Positions 8,742 through 20,254 of a stretch of 64,000 nt of DNA are shown piece after piece. The notes below the pieces were generated by a model, which made no database searches, had not been told where the DNA came from, and worked only from the letters and a program-made list of their open reading frames with translations. Numbering within the stretch: position 1 is the stretch's first letter; each line of letters opens with the position of its first letter. Both the position numbers and the translations under genes were made by a program. The stretch covers positions 1-64,000 of the forward strand of contig JAUHVK010000013.1 of the NCBI GenBank assembly GCA_030425145.1, written 5' to 3'. This DNA is from Alphaproteobacteria bacterium (lineage in GTDB: Bacteria > Pseudomonadota > Alphaproteobacteria > Rhodobacterales > Rhodobacteraceae).

Positions 8742-11104
8742 GGTTGCACGCACTTGACCTAAAGCTGTTGCGCGACCTGTGGCGCTTGAAGGCACAGGCG
8801 CTTGCGATTGCGCTCGTGCTGGCCTGCGGGGTCGCGATTTTCATGACCGGGTTGGGCATGGTGCGCGCATTGGATGCCACGTTGGAAGACTACTACAACC
8901 GCCAGCATTTCGCGGATGTCTTCGCCAGCGCACGCCGCGCCCCGATCTCCCTGCTCCGCGATGTGGAAGCAATTGACGGCGTCCAGTCAGCCCAAGCCCG
9001 GGTGGTCGGGTCTGTGGTCCTGGACTTGCCCGGTCGCGCGGCGCCCGCTTCGGGCCGGGTAATTTCATTGCCAACCGCCGGACCGACGCTGAACATACCA
9101 CTCTTGGTGTCCGGTCGGTTTCCACTTGAATCCTCGCGTGACGAGGTTTTGGTCACCGCTCGGTTTGCGGAAGCTAATGGCTATCATCCGGGCGACCGCT
9201 TCGCCGCTATCGCCGATGGAAAGCGACTGACGCTCACCGTCACCGGTACAGTTCGATCTCCGGAATTCATCTACACGCTTCCCCCGGGTGGCTTGATGCC
9301 CGACGACGCTGGCTATGCGATCATCTGGATGCCTGAAACCGCTGCGGCTGGCGTCTTCGACATGTCCGGAGCGTTCAACGATCTGTCCGTCAGGTTGCGA
9401 CGTGATGCAAATCGAGAGGCGATGATCGACGAGATCGACAAGCTTCTCGAACCGTGGGGCGGTATTGGGGCGCATGAGCGAGATCAGCAAATGAGCCACG
9501 CTTTCATGCAGGCAGAGCTGGATCAGCTGCGGAACATGTCGGCAGTCCTGCCACCGATCCTGTTCGGCATCACTGTCTTTCTGGTCAACATGGTCCTGGG
9601 CCGGATCGTCGCCTTGGAGCGTTCTGAAATCGGTTTGCTCAAAGCACTTGGATACCGGGACAGTGAAATCGCTATCCACTATCTGATGCTGGCCTTACTT
9701 ATCGCTGCATTCGGCGTTTGTCTGGGGTGGGCCGCTGGCGCGTGGCTTTCTTCCGGTATGTCGCGGCTTTATGCCAAGTTCTTCGATTTCCCATGGCTTG
9801 TGCATCCGCACTCCATCGACGTCTATGCCATCGCTGGCATGATTGGTCTTGTCGCTGCAGGCATCGGCGCGCTGCGCGCGGCTTGGGCGGCAGCCGTATT
9901 GGCTCCGGCCGTCGCCATGTCGCCCCCAGTCCCGCCCAGCTTCCGACATGGATTTCTGGATGCCGTTTCAGATCGGCTGCATATTCCGCAAACCATGATG
10001 ATGGTACTCCGCGGTCTCCGGCGTTGGCCTTTCCGCACGGCTTTCACATCGCTGGGCTTGTCTTTGGGCGTGGCCATCCTGGTCGCGTCGAATTTCATGT
10101 TGGATTCGCTGGACGCTGTGATCGACACCGCTTTCTTCAAGTCGAACCGCCAACACGCCACTCTGGTGCTTGCCCACGAACGCCCATTGTCCGCCGTGGC
10201 TGACGCACGTCACCTGCCCGGCGTTCTGATGGTTGAGCCGCAATTCGATCTGCCGGTAACCATGTCTGTTGGCCCGCGCGAAAAGAAGCTTGCCATATCT
10301 GCACGGCCAGCCGGTGGCGATCTGGCCCGCACCTTGGACATTGATGAAAAACCAGTCGCGCTGCCGGAAAACGGCGTCTTACTGTCCGCTAAACTCGCCC
10401 AGCATCTTGGTGTCGGTCCCGGCGATCAGGTTCACGTGACCCTTTCGGGATCACGCCAAGGTCAGACATTTCTGCCGGTCGCCGCAGTCACCCAGCAGTA
10501 TATCGGAATTGGTGCGTATATGCGCCTTGATACCCTGGCCGCGCAGTTGAATGAAGAACCGCGCGTGACATCACTCAACCTTTGGATCGACACTGACAAA
10601 CTGCCAGAGTTGCAAGCTGCGCTGAAATCCATGCCAGCGCTCGCGACCTCGGTCATGCTGACGGATGTCCGCGAAAGCTTCCAAGACACGATCAGCGAGA
10701 ATGTTCGCATTAACACTGTCCTGTTCCTGACGATATCGGCCCTCATCACTATTGGCGTGGCCTACAATGGTGCCCGCATTCAGTTGTCCGAGCGCGCCCG
10801 CGAATTGGCCAGCCTGCGCATCCTCGGATTCACCCGAGCCGAAGTCTCGACCATCCTGCTTGGCGAAACGGCTATTCTTGCCTTGATTGCCCAGCCTTTG
10901 GGTTGGCTGATCGGCGGTTGGATCGCTTGGGCCATGGTGACGGGCTTTGACAGCGACCTTTACCGGATACCTCTCGTCCTCACGCGTCAGAACTTTGCAA
11001 ACGCAAGCCTCGTCACACTTGCCGCCGTCACGGCTGCCGCATTGCTCGTCCGGAGACGATTGGACAAGGCCGATCTCATCGCCGTTTTGAAAACACGGGA
11101 GTAA
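8735..11104 (+). CDS. FtsX-like ABC transporter permease
   Basis: A 789-residue inner-membrane permease with two FtsX/MacB-type modules. Helices are seen near residues 15-35, 270-295, 320-345 and 370-395, and again near 435-455, 665-685, 705-730 and 760-775. Each half has a large extracytoplasmic loop. This duplicated form is typical of lipoprotein, lipid or peptide exporters acting by a mechanotransmission mechanism. Translation starts with tandem GTG GTG codons inside the end of the ATPase gene. Together with the downstream HlyD-like adaptor it forms a complete inner-membrane and periplasmic exporter. The cargo is unknown. Confidence 0.9.
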   Translation: MVRLHALDLKLLRDLWRLKAQALAIALVLACGVAIFMTGLGMVRALDATLEDYYNRQHFADVFASARRAPISLLRDVEAIDGVQSAQARVVGSVVLDLPGRAAPASGRVISLPTAGPTLNIPLLVSGRFPLESSRDEVLVTARFAEANGYHPGDRFAAIADGKRLTLTVTGTVRSPEFIYTLPPGGLMPDDAGYAIIWMPETAAAGVFDMSGAFNDLSVRLRRDANREAMIDEIDKLLEPWGGIGAHERDQQMSHAFMQAELDQLRNMSAVLPPILFGITVFLVNMVLGRIVALERSEIGLLKALGYRDSEIAIHYLMLALLIAAFGVCLGWAAGAWLSSGMSRLYAKFFDFPWLVHPHSIDVYAIAGMIGLVAAGIGALRAAWAAAVLAPAVAMSPPVPPSFRHGFLDAVSDRLHIPQTMMMVLRGLRRWPFRTAFTSLGLSLGVAILVASNFMLDSLDAVIDTAFFKSNRQHATLVLAHERPLSAVADARHLPGVLMVEPQFDLPVTMSVGPREKKLAISARPAGGDLARTLDIDEKPVALPENGVLLSAKLAQHLGVGPGDQVHVTLSGSRQGQTFLPVAAVTQQYIGIGAYMRLDTLAAQLNEEPRVTSLNLWIDTDKLPELQAALKSMPALATSVMLTDVRESFQDTISENVRINTVLFLTISALITIGVAYNGARIQLSERARELASLRILGFTRAEVSTILLGETAILALIAQPLGWLIGGWIAWAMVTGFDSDLYRIPLVLTRQNFANASLVTLAAVTAAALLVRRRLDKADLIAVLKTRE

Positions 11105-11107
11105 GTC

Positions 11108-12334
11108 ATGCACAGAAGAACACGTCTGGCCCTCATCCTTGGCTTTTCGGCCGTCGTCATCGGCGGCCTCTCGTGGACCGCGATGCGGCCAGTGCCCGTC
11201 ATGGTAAACATCGTGCCTGTCACTCGTGGCCCCATGCAGGTGACACTTGACGTGGATGGCACGACACGAATTCGGGAAATCTTTGAGGTGTCTGCCCCGA
11301 TCACGGGCACTGCGAAACGCTCACCGGTTCGGGTCGGGGACAGTGTTGTCGCTGGGGATACGGTGGTTGCCATCGTCCAACCCGTTGCCCCAAGCCTGCT
11401 TGATGCGCGAAGCCGCCAGCAGGCCGAGGCCGCCGTTCACGAGGCACAGGCCGCGCTTGCTGTTGCCGACAGCCGCCTGACACAGGCCGAAGAAGAGTTG
11501 AGCTACGCCCAAAGTCAGTTCGACCGCGCCCAGGAACTCGTCGAACGCGGCGTGGCATCGCTTGTGCGGCTTGAGGATGCGGCGCAAATCCTCAATGTTC
11601 GCAAATCCGCACGGGAGGCAGCGCAGTCTGCCCGGGCGATGGCGCAAAGCACGTTGGAGCGCACAGAAGCCGCACTGATCATGCCTGATGTGACCTCAGA
11701 CGGGAACAGTGAATGCTGCATCACATTGCGCGCACCAACAGATGGTGCGGTGCTGTCGGTCGAACATGTCAGCGAACGGCCGGTGCTTGCCGGAGAGACA
11801 CTCCTGTCCGTCGGAGATCCTTCCGACCTGGAAATCGTGGCTGAAGTCTTGTCGCGCGATGCCGTGCAGATACCAGACGGGGCCAACGCCCATATCGATC
11901 GTTGGGGCGGCGATGATCAACTCACCGCGAAACTGCGCCGGATTGATCCCTCCGCGCGCACCGATATCTCAGCTTTAGGCATTGAGGAACAACGGGTCGA
12001 AACTGTTTTCGACATCGTCTCGCCCCCCGAAGACCGCGCAGGATTGGGGAATGGCTACGCGCTGCGGCTCTCAATAGTCATGTGGGAGACAGAGGACGCC
12101 GTGCAGGTGCCTCTGGGAGCAGTCTTCCGTCTTGGATCAGACTGGGCGCTGTTCAAAGTCGAGAATGGTGTGGCCAATCAAGTCGTGGTCGAAACCGGCG
12201 CACGCAACGATCGGATGGTTCAGATCACCTCCGGCCTGCAAGAGACCGACAGCGTGATCGTCCATCCCGGTGACAAGGTCGCGTCGGGGTCGCGCGTTTC
12301 ATCAAGCAATGACGCAAACGCCACCAGTCGGTGA
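11108..12334 (+). CDS. HlyD/MacA-like efflux adaptor
   Basis: A 408-residue periplasmic adaptor anchored by an N-terminal helix (about 8-25). It carries a lipoyl half-motif around residues 60-90 (VRVGDSVVAGD), a long Ala/Gln/Glu-rich coiled-coil hairpin (about 95-185), the second lipoyl half (LRAPTDGAVLSVEHVSERPV) and a beta-barrel. It begins 3 bases after the permease stop, so it is the third gene of the ABC exporter operon. A short CC pair at about residue 202 in the segment after the hairpin is unusual. An outer-membrane TolC-type partner is presumably encoded elsewhere. Confidence 0.9.
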   Translation: MHRRTRLALILGFSAVVIGGLSWTAMRPVPVMVNIVPVTRGPMQVTLDVDGTTRIREIFEVSAPITGTAKRSPVRVGDSVVAGDTVVAIVQPVAPSLLDARSRQQAEAAVHEAQAALAVADSRLTQAEEELSYAQSQFDRAQELVERGVASLVRLEDAAQILNVRKSAREAAQSARAMAQSTLERTEAALIMPDVTSDGNSECCITLRAPTDGAVLSVEHVSERPVLAGETLLSVGDPSDLEIVAEVLSRDAVQIPDGANAHIDRWGGDDQLTAKLRRIDPSARTDISALGIEEQRVETVFDIVSPPEDRAGLGNGYALRLSIVMWETEDAVQVPLGAVFRLGSDWALFKVENGVANQVVVETGARNDRMVQITSGLQETDSVIVHPGDKVASGSRVSSSNDANATSR

Positions 12335-12589
12335 CCGCGTGTCATACGGCTCTTGGTGCTTGCCGGATTTGTTGACTGAAGTGTACTGGCCTTCGAAGCG
12401 ATGGTCACGAAATCGGACGGCCGGGTCAGGGTAGTTTTGCATGATCATCTGCGCACTGGCCGCGCCGCAGTACTAGCTGGTGTTCTGACCATATCCCGGC
12501 CCGTTAAGGTCCAAGCTGAATTCCGCATGTACTGGCGCGGCCATGATGACCCGTCGCTGTTCTAAAGCGACGTCCCATAGGTAAGTTAC
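12335..12589 (-). pseudogene. Decayed C39/papain-like cysteine-protease ORF
   Basis: The minus strand stays open from 12589 to a stop at 12302 except for one amber codon (12475-12473). Just after the amber the frame reads YCGAASAQMIMQNYPDP, which resembles the active-site Cys region of papain-like/C39-like peptidases, where a Trp usually precedes; TGG to TAG would explain the stop. An ATG at 12544 begins MAAPVHAEFSLDLNG. No catalytic His or Asp region remains and the far end runs into the adaptor gene, so it looks like a truncated remnant. The identification rests on one short motif. Confidence 0.4.
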
Positions 12590-12902
12590 TCAATGGACAG
12601 TACCCAAGAAGTTCGCCAATGACCGTCCAAGTCATTCGGGGTTGTTTGGGCAATCGGAAATAAAGGTCGGGTGTGATGGCCCAGCCGCAGCGACCTGAAC
12701 CACAAAATCGCGCCTAACGCGTGTCCGCTCTCAATGTGACGGCCTAAACGGTCCGCATTCGCAGCGAACGGCCGCTTCCCGCCATAGGTGCAAAGACATG
12801 TTTCCGAGCCATCCCGCGTTAAGCGCTATCTCTGAGATAACGTCGATTGAACTGGCCGCGATCAACTCGTCAATTCGGCCAATTTTCACAATAGTCAACA
12901 TA
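12590..12902. other. Intergenic region without a supported gene
   Basis: No open frame here has a ribosome site or a recognisable product on either strand. It may be remnant sequence continuing from the decayed ORF. A 13-base palindrome, TATCTCTGAGATA, lies near 12828-12840. GC is lower towards 12880-12905, just before the complex I gene terminator. Confidence 0.4.
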
Positions 12903-12930
12903 TAGAAAAGGCGCCCAATGGGCGCCTAGA
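12903..12930 (-). terminator. Rho-independent terminator of the complex I subunit gene
   Basis: GGCGCCC (12910-12916), loop AAT, GGGCGCC (12920-12926). On the minus strand the stem is followed directly by TTTTCTATA. It lies about 75 bases beyond the stop of the NDUFS4-like gene. Confidence 0.8.
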
Positions 12931-13002
12931 TTTTGTACTGACAAATCCGTCGCGGGATCCTTGCCCCGATTTCGAGACAGCTTTGCCTCGATTTACACAA
13001 AA

Positions 13003-13314
13003 TCAGTGGGTCCAAGCGCCCTTGCGGTCGACCGCAAAATTCTCAGCATAACCACGGGGGCGGATGTTGGGTTTGCGCTTGTTCGGGGTGAGCTGGATCA
13101 CCTCGATGCCGTGTTCCTTGGCATAGGCTTTCGCCGCATCGAGCGAGTCGAACTTAAGGCGCACCTGGCTCTGAGTGTCCGACGACGATGTCCAACCCAT
13201 TAGGGGGTCAATCTCGCGAGGGCTGTCAGGAGCGAATTCCAGAACCCAGTGACGTGTCTTCGCTGTGCCTGAAGACATTGCGGTTTTCGACGGCTGATAA
13301 ATCCGGGCGCGCAT
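13003..13314 (-). CDS. NDUFS4-like complex I accessory subunit (ETC complex I subunit)
   Basis: A protein of about 103 residues homologous to the 18-kDa NDUFS4 subunit of mitochondrial complex I, known as a supernumerary subunit in alphaproteobacterial NADH:ubiquinone oxidoreductase. The family features are an N-terminal [16 protein letters not shown], the central WVLEFAP and MGWTSSSDT segments, and the terminal RPRGYAENF. The start at 13314 has AGGTGA about 7 bases upstream; the longer frame to 13368 adds an unrelated tail. It is a single gene, away from any nuo operon, with its own terminator. Confidence 0.92.
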   Translation of the reverse strand: MRARIYQPSKTAMSSGTAKTRHWVLEFAPDSPREIDPLMGWTSSSDTQSQVRLKFDSLDAAKAYAKEHGIEVIQLTPNKRKPNIRPRGYAENFAVDRKGAWTH

Positions 13315-13726
13315 AGTGTTCACCTGTTTGGCTCTTTTCGGCAGGTATGGGCAAAAACGGCCTGACACGCAAGATCATGTAATTGTCGCAGGTGCCGCTG
13401 CCGCAAGTGCAAGCAGGGTGTCATTCACATACGAGCCGCGGGGAGCGAGGGGTGGGTGTGTGCCGCCCGAAAACAAACGATACCAACTGCTTGCGCAAAA
13501 AAGGTACTTTGTTCGTACAACTTTTAAAGAAAAAAACTTATCTAAAACCAACCGGCAGGTATCGATCCGTCCAACTGAGATGCGAACACATCTTTTTTTC
13601 AATGCTTTAGATCATTCATCGCCCCATATACGACTATGGTTGCATTTCACGCGTTTACTGCCCATTTTGACTTTCCTCCTTTTGAATGCACCTCTTTCCG
13701 CAGCAACCGATTCCGCCAGGTGACCC
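13315..13726. other. Divergent intergenic region upstream of uvrB
   Basis: These 412 bases separate the complex I subunit gene (minus) from uvrB (plus) and should carry both promoters. The overlapping open frames lack ribosome sites and known motifs. A distinct AT-rich stretch covers about 13495-13600. I looked for the alphaproteobacterial SOS box GTTC-N7-GTTC before uvrB and found no full match. Confidence 0.4.
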
Positions 13727-15907
<2,181 letters not shown>

Positions 15908-16056
15908 CTCCAAGCTTTGGACTCTGAAGAAACCGCCGCAGGCAACGTGGGTGGATATTTGCCCCTATGCGAAGCCTTCCTGCCAACGCCTCAAAGCTTC
16001 ACAGCCACGCGACCTTGGCCTACACAGTTCAAACACTCTAGCAAGGTCCAACATCT

Positions 16057-16812
16057 GTGATCCCTGCTCTACGCGCTTTGATCGTCTGTTGCCTGCTTTT
16101 GCAGGGTGCGCCCGTGCGGGCGGAGATGACATGTGCTGCGCCACCGTTTGACCAAGACACGCGGATCGCGGCGATTGTGGAGAGAACATCCGAAACCGTA
16201 CGGGGATTCGACGGTCTGGAAGCTACGCTGAACACGACACTTGGCGGGATCTGCATTTCGGATCACCTGCACGTCGCCCGCGGGTATTTCGAACCTGACA
16301 CCCGTCGCATCGTGCTTGCCCCCGAATTGGAGGGCGGATTGCTGCAGGCGGTGATGGTTCACGAATTGCGACATGCGGAACAACATACGCTTGGGCTGTG
16401 CCCAACTTTGTCACTGGGGATGAAAGATTACGCGCAGGCCGTGTTCGCGATGGAGGCTGACGCCACTGTCACCAATCTCGTGGTCGCGAGCCATTTGAAG
16501 GCCGAAGGGGATCCAGCGATGTGGATGGCCTTGGAGAACTGGCCAATGCAGTCGGATATCGTGGACGTTTTTGCTGCCTCTCTCGAAGAGACTGGCAACC
16601 TGTCTCTGGCGGCACATGCTGCGTTCGACGCGTGGTTCGATGGCGAGGTCCGCACACATGCCTATTACGTGGCAAGCTGCCTCGATTACCTAGACCAGAC
16701 CGAAAAAGCGCATCTGCTGCCGCAATACGACCGCGTTGCGCCGGATTTCCTGACCCGGCTTTGCACGCTGCCAGATGGCACCGGCTACGCCTGCAACTTG
16801 CCTTTAGAGTGA
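16057..16812 (+). CDS. Secreted putative zinc metallopeptidase (HExxH)
   Basis: A 251-residue exported protein of the kind annotated in Rhodobacterales as a putative metallopeptidase (DUF6782-like). It starts with GTG and has a signal peptide cleaved after about residue 22 (APVRA-EM). A short zinc-protease motif HELRH occurs at about residue 106 (MVHELRHAEQH), followed by an alpha-helical region with Glu residues that could supply the third ligand. Cysteines near both ends suggest periplasmic disulfides. It is a single gene about 150 bases after uvrB and probably not functionally linked to it. The substrate is unknown. Confidence 0.75.
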   Translation: MIPALRALIVCCLLLQGAPVRAEMTCAAPPFDQDTRIAAIVERTSETVRGFDGLEATLNTTLGGICISDHLHVARGYFEPDTRRIVLAPELEGGLLQAVMVHELRHAEQHTLGLCPTLSLGMKDYAQAVFAMEADATVTNLVVASHLKAEGDPAMWMALENWPMQSDIVDVFAASLEETGNLSLAAHAAFDAWFDGEVRTHAYYVASCLDYLDQTEKAHLLPQYDRVAPDFLTRLCTLPDGTGYACNLPLE

Positions 16813-16862
16813 ACGCCTCGGCTTGGACATCATAAGTCCAGCCCGCACCGATCACGCAGGCG

Positions 16863-16937
16863 TCAGATGAAGGGCAGAAATGGCACGCCACACGCGCTCA
16901 GTGTCATCAATACTCCCAATGCGAACCACACACGCAT
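16863..16937 (-). CDS. Possible 24-residue micro-lipoprotein
   Basis: A tiny minus-strand frame encodes MRVWFALGVLMTLSACGVPFLPFI and no more. It has a basic start, a hydrophobic core and a consensus lipobox LSAC at residues 13-16, so the mature part after Cys would be only 9 residues. GGAGG lies 4 bases before the ATG. It sits alone between two plus-strand genes. Very short lipoproteins of this type occur in Rhodobacteraceae as far as I recall, but I cannot search. An upstream in-frame ATG at 16952 has a weaker ribosome site. Confidence 0.5.
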   Translation of the reverse strand: MRVWFALGVLMTLSACGVPFLPFI

Positions 16938-17123
16938 ACCGCCTCCAATCATCGGATCTTGTATCTGTCCTAGGCGAGAAAGTGCGCGAAGTCGAACGGG
17001 TCTTTGTACCACACCACAGAGTGGCCTGCCGAGGAACAAGGGGGACACGGCGATCCGGCGACACTTCCGATCCGCCCTTACATTCAGACTGGCTCAAATT
17101 CCGCGACACGCTACCATAGCGAT

Positions 17124-17594
17124 ATGCGTGCATTTGCCTTTGCCTTGTTCTGTCTGACAGTTGCCACTCCGGTGGCGGCATGGGAATTCACGCCTGTCCC
17201 CATCTGCACCTTGTTCCATCAGGGCGCAGATATGGCGGTGATGGTCACCTACGACCCGAAAGCGGGCGAATACGCCATTCACCTGTCACGCGAAGGCGGC
17301 TGGCCCTCGGCAGCGGTGTTTGTCATGCGGTTCGAAGGGCCGCGGTCGCTCACGATCTCGACCACACGCCATTTGATCGAGACCGAGGACACCCGCACCC
17401 TGACCGTTCGGGACCGGGGATTTGGCAATGTGCTGAACGGTTTACACTATAACCTCCGCGCGGTTGCCGTGCTGGGCGATCTGGAAGTGCCGGTCTCACT
17501 GGACGGGGCGGCGCCGGCGGTCGAAGAATTCCGGGCCTGCCCCAGCGACCAAATGGTTCTTGGCCCCGGCCGCTCTACTGAACCGCAGTCCTGA
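17124..17594 (+). CDS. Secreted protein of unknown function
   Basis: A 156-residue protein with a cleavable signal peptide (MRAFAFALFCLTVATPVAA-W). The mature part is beta-rich with one Cys near each end (PICTLFH and FRACPSD), consistent with a periplasmic disulfide. No catalytic motif is visible and I do not recognise a named family. The start at 17124 gives a proper signal peptide, whereas the longer upstream frame adds 40 non-signal residues. It ends 42 bases before hrpB and may share its transcript. Confidence 0.7.
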   Translation: MRAFAFALFCLTVATPVAAWEFTPVPICTLFHQGADMAVMVTYDPKAGEYAIHLSREGGWPSAAVFVMRFEGPRSLTISTTRHLIETEDTRTLTVRDRGFGNVLNGLHYNLRAVAVLGDLEVPVSLDGAAPAVEEFRACPSDQMVLGPGRSTEPQS

Positions 17595-17636
17595 GCCACG
17601 CTTGCGGCAGCGGCGCAGACCGGCTTAGAAGACGCC

Positions 17637-20090
17637 ATGATCCAGCTTCCCATCGACCATGTCCTGCCCGAACTTGTGGCGCATCTACGCGACCGTGGCC
17701 GGGCCGTGCTGCAGGCGCCGCCCGGTGCAGGCAAGACCACACGCGTGCCCTTGGCGATGCTGGACGCAGACCTGACACCGCAGCGGATCATTATGCTGGA
17801 ACCCAGGCGCCTTGCCGCGCGGGCGGCGGCCGAACGCATGGCCGAAACGCTGGGGGAACCCGTCGGTCAAACGGTCGGCTACCGCGTACGCGGAGAGGCA
17901 AAACGTTCGGCAAGCACACGCATCGAAGTTGTGACCGAAGGCATCCTGACCCGCATGATCCAGTCGGACCCGGAGTTGGCGGGGATCGGGGCGGTGATCT
18001 TTGATGAATTTCACGAACGCTCCCTCAATGCCGATCTGGGGTTGGCTCTGTGTCTTGAGATCGCCGACGCGTTGCGGGGCGACCTGATCCTTGTGGCCAT
18101 GTCGGCGACCCTGGATGCCGATCCGGTTGCGGCCTTGATGGACGCGCCCATCGTAACGTCGGAAGGGCGCAGTTATCCTGTCGATACCCTCTGGTTGGAC
18201 AAACCCGTTGCGAAGTCGGTTCGCTTTGAAACCGCGATGGCCGATCTGATCTGCCGCGCGGCCAACGAGACCGAGGGCGGAATCCTCGCGTTTCTGCCAG
18301 GCGAAGGCGAGATACGTCGGGTACAGTCACTGATCGAAGGAGCTTTGCCAAAGGTCTGCCACGTGCGGCCACTATACGGCGCAATGCCGTTCAAAGCCCA
18401 GCAGGAGGCCATTCGACCCGAGACCATGGGGCGCAAAGTGGTTCTGGCCACGTCGATTGCCGAAACATCGCTGACCATCGAAGACATTCGGGTCGTCGTG
18501 GATGGCGGGCTGGCGCGTCGGTCCCGGTTCGATCCGGGGTCCGGCATGTCACGGCTTGTCACCGAGAAGGTCACGAAAGCCGAAGCCCTTCAACGTGCAG
18601 GCCGCGCAGGACGGATTGCACCGGGCGTTGCCTATCGGCTTTGGACCAAAGGCGAGGACGGGGCGCTTTCAGCATTTCCGCCAGCGGAGATCGAGGCCGC
18701 CGATCTTGCCAGCCTCGTGCTCGAATTGGCCCTGTGGGGCGCGCAACCAGGTGATCTGGCCTTTCTCACACCACCGCCGGACGGCGCATACGCTGAAGCC
18801 CAGTCGCTGTTACACATGTTGGGCGCCTTGGATGCCGACAATCGGATCACGGAACATGGCCGCACGCTCTGCGCACTGCCCTTGCACCCGCGATTGGCCC
18901 ACATGGTCGGCATCGCCGGGGCCGACGCGGCTCCGCTAGCGGCACTGCTGGCCGAGCGCGACCCGGTTCAGGGGTGCGGTGTTGATCTCAACCTTCGTAT
19001 CGAAGCCATGCGCGACGCCAAACGTTTTTCGCAGCAGCGACACGCAACACTCAATCGCGGCGCATTAGAGCGCATTCGCATCGAAGCCAAACGCCTTGAA
19101 AAGATGGCCCCGAAGCGCAGTAACCCATCATTGAGCATTGGCGAGATGGCCGCCCTGGCCTACCCGGACCGGATCGGTCTGCGTCGGAAGGGTGATGCGC
19201 CGCGCTATCAGTTGTCAGGCGGCAAAGGCGCGGTGATGGACAATGGTGACGCGCTTGCCGGAGCGCGGTTGATCGTGACCACCGATCTGGACGGCAATCC
19301 ACGCGAGGCACGCATCCGACAGGCCATCCAGGTGACCGACAGCACGGTCCGCGCACTGTTCGCGGATCAGATCGGTTGGGTCGACATCTGCGAATGGTCG
19401 AAACGCGACCGGCGTGTGATTGCGCGGCAGCAAGAGAAATTCGGAGCGATCGCTCTGGATGACCGGGTCTGGAAAGATGCATCGACTGAGCAGATCGCAT
19501 TTGCGATGCTCGACGGTGTGCGGGATCTGGGGCTGGCACCGGCGATGAGTGATGCTGCGCGTCGTTTTATTGCGCGGGTTGCGCTGGGGCGCGATGCGGG
19601 GTTGTCTCTACCAGACATGTCGGACAAGGGGTTGTTGGCAACTCTCGACGATTGGCTGCTCCCACATTTGAGTGGTGTTCGAACTGCGGAGGACTGGAAA
19701 CGGTTTGACGTTTTACCCGCCCTGCGCGCCATGCTGGATTGGTCACAGATGCACGAGCTCGACCAGCTGGTCCCCGGCAAATTCACAACGCCCCTCGGGC
19801 GCGACATTCCCATCGACTATTCGGGCGAACATCCGGAAATCTCACTCCGGCTCCAAGAGATGTTCGGCCAGAAAACGCACCCTTGCGTCGGCAAGACCCC
19901 CTTACGCGTGACGCTTTTGTCGCCAGCGCAGCGTCCGGTGCAGACAACACTCGACCTTCCCGGCTTTTGGTCCGGCTCTTACGCGGATGTGCGCAAAGAC
20001 ATGCGTGCGGCCTATCCGAAACACCCCTGGCCCGAAGACCCGACGCAAGCCGACCCAACCTTGCGCGCCAAGCGCAAACAGGGAAACTGA
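17637..20090 (+). CDS. hrpB: ATP-dependent helicase HrpB
   Basis: An 817-residue DEAH-box (DExH) helicase of the HrpB family. It shows Walker A APPGAGKTT (about residue 25), motif II DEFHERS, motif III SATL, motif VI QRAGRAGR, then the HA2 and the HrpB-specific C-terminal domain with LPGKFTTPLG-like and PCVGKTPLRV segments. Length is normal. The biological role in most bacteria is unclear; RNA processing and adhesion phenotypes are reported for the family. The ATG at 17637 agrees with the usual N terminus (HVLPELVAHLRD). Confidence 0.96.
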   Translation: MIQLPIDHVLPELVAHLRDRGRAVLQAPPGAGKTTRVPLAMLDADLTPQRIIMLEPRRLAARAAAERMAETLGEPVGQTVGYRVRGEAKRSASTRIEVVTEGILTRMIQSDPELAGIGAVIFDEFHERSLNADLGLALCLEIADALRGDLILVAMSATLDADPVAALMDAPIVTSEGRSYPVDTLWLDKPVAKSVRFETAMADLICRAANETEGGILAFLPGEGEIRRVQSLIEGALPKVCHVRPLYGAMPFKAQQEAIRPETMGRKVVLATSIAETSLTIEDIRVVVDGGLARRSRFDPGSGMSRLVTEKVTKAEALQRAGRAGRIAPGVAYRLWTKGEDGALSAFPPAEIEAADLASLVLELALWGAQPGDLAFLTPPPDGAYAEAQSLLHMLGALDADNRITEHGRTLCALPLHPRLAHMVGIAGADAAPLAALLAERDPVQGCGVDLNLRIEAMRDAKRFSQQRHATLNRGALERIRIEAKRLEKMAPKRSNPSLSIGEMAALAYPDRIGLRRKGDAPRYQLSGGKGAVMDNGDALAGARLIVTTDLDGNPREARIRQAIQVTDSTVRALFADQIGWVDICEWSKRDRRVIARQQEKFGAIALDDRVWKDASTEQIAFAMLDGVRDLGLAPAMSDAARRFIARVALGRDAGLSLPDMSDKGLLATLDDWLLPHLSGVRTAEDWKRFDVLPALRAMLDWSQMHELDQLVPGKFTTPLGRDIPIDYSGEHPEISLRLQEMFGQKTHPCVGKTPLRVTLLSPAQRPVQTTLDLPGFWSGSYADVRKDMRAAYPKHPWPEDPTQADPTLRAKRKQGN

Positions 20091-20116
20091 CGGGACAGCG
20101 ATCGCCGGAGAGCGAA

Positions 20117-20254
20117 ATGTTGATCACCCTGATCGACGACATCGTAGCGGAGCCTCCGTTCCACTACATCCAGTTCGGTAGCAAAGTTGACGCGTCAGCC
20201 GACCCGCGCACTTGCCGAAACAGCGGAACCGCCGTACATGCGGCCCATGCTTGA
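20117..20254 (+). CDS. Possible small ORF upstream of ttcA
   Basis: A 45-codon frame begins [20 protein letters not shown] with GGAG about 6 bases before the ATG, while the likely ttcA start lacks a ribosome site. Its TGA (20252-20254) lies inside the first codons of ttcA, so translation of this frame could deliver ribosomes to ttcA. The product is not recognised. It may equally be a chance frame; the C-terminal half looks low in coding character. Confidence 0.3.
   Translation: MLITLIDDIVAEPPFHYIQFGSKVDASADPRTCRNSGTAVHAAHA

Noticed and set aside
13369-13726. SOS (LexA) box before uvrB
   Set aside because: GTTC occurs in the AT-rich part, but no second GTTC at seven-base spacing follows, so the alphaproteobacterial consensus is not met.
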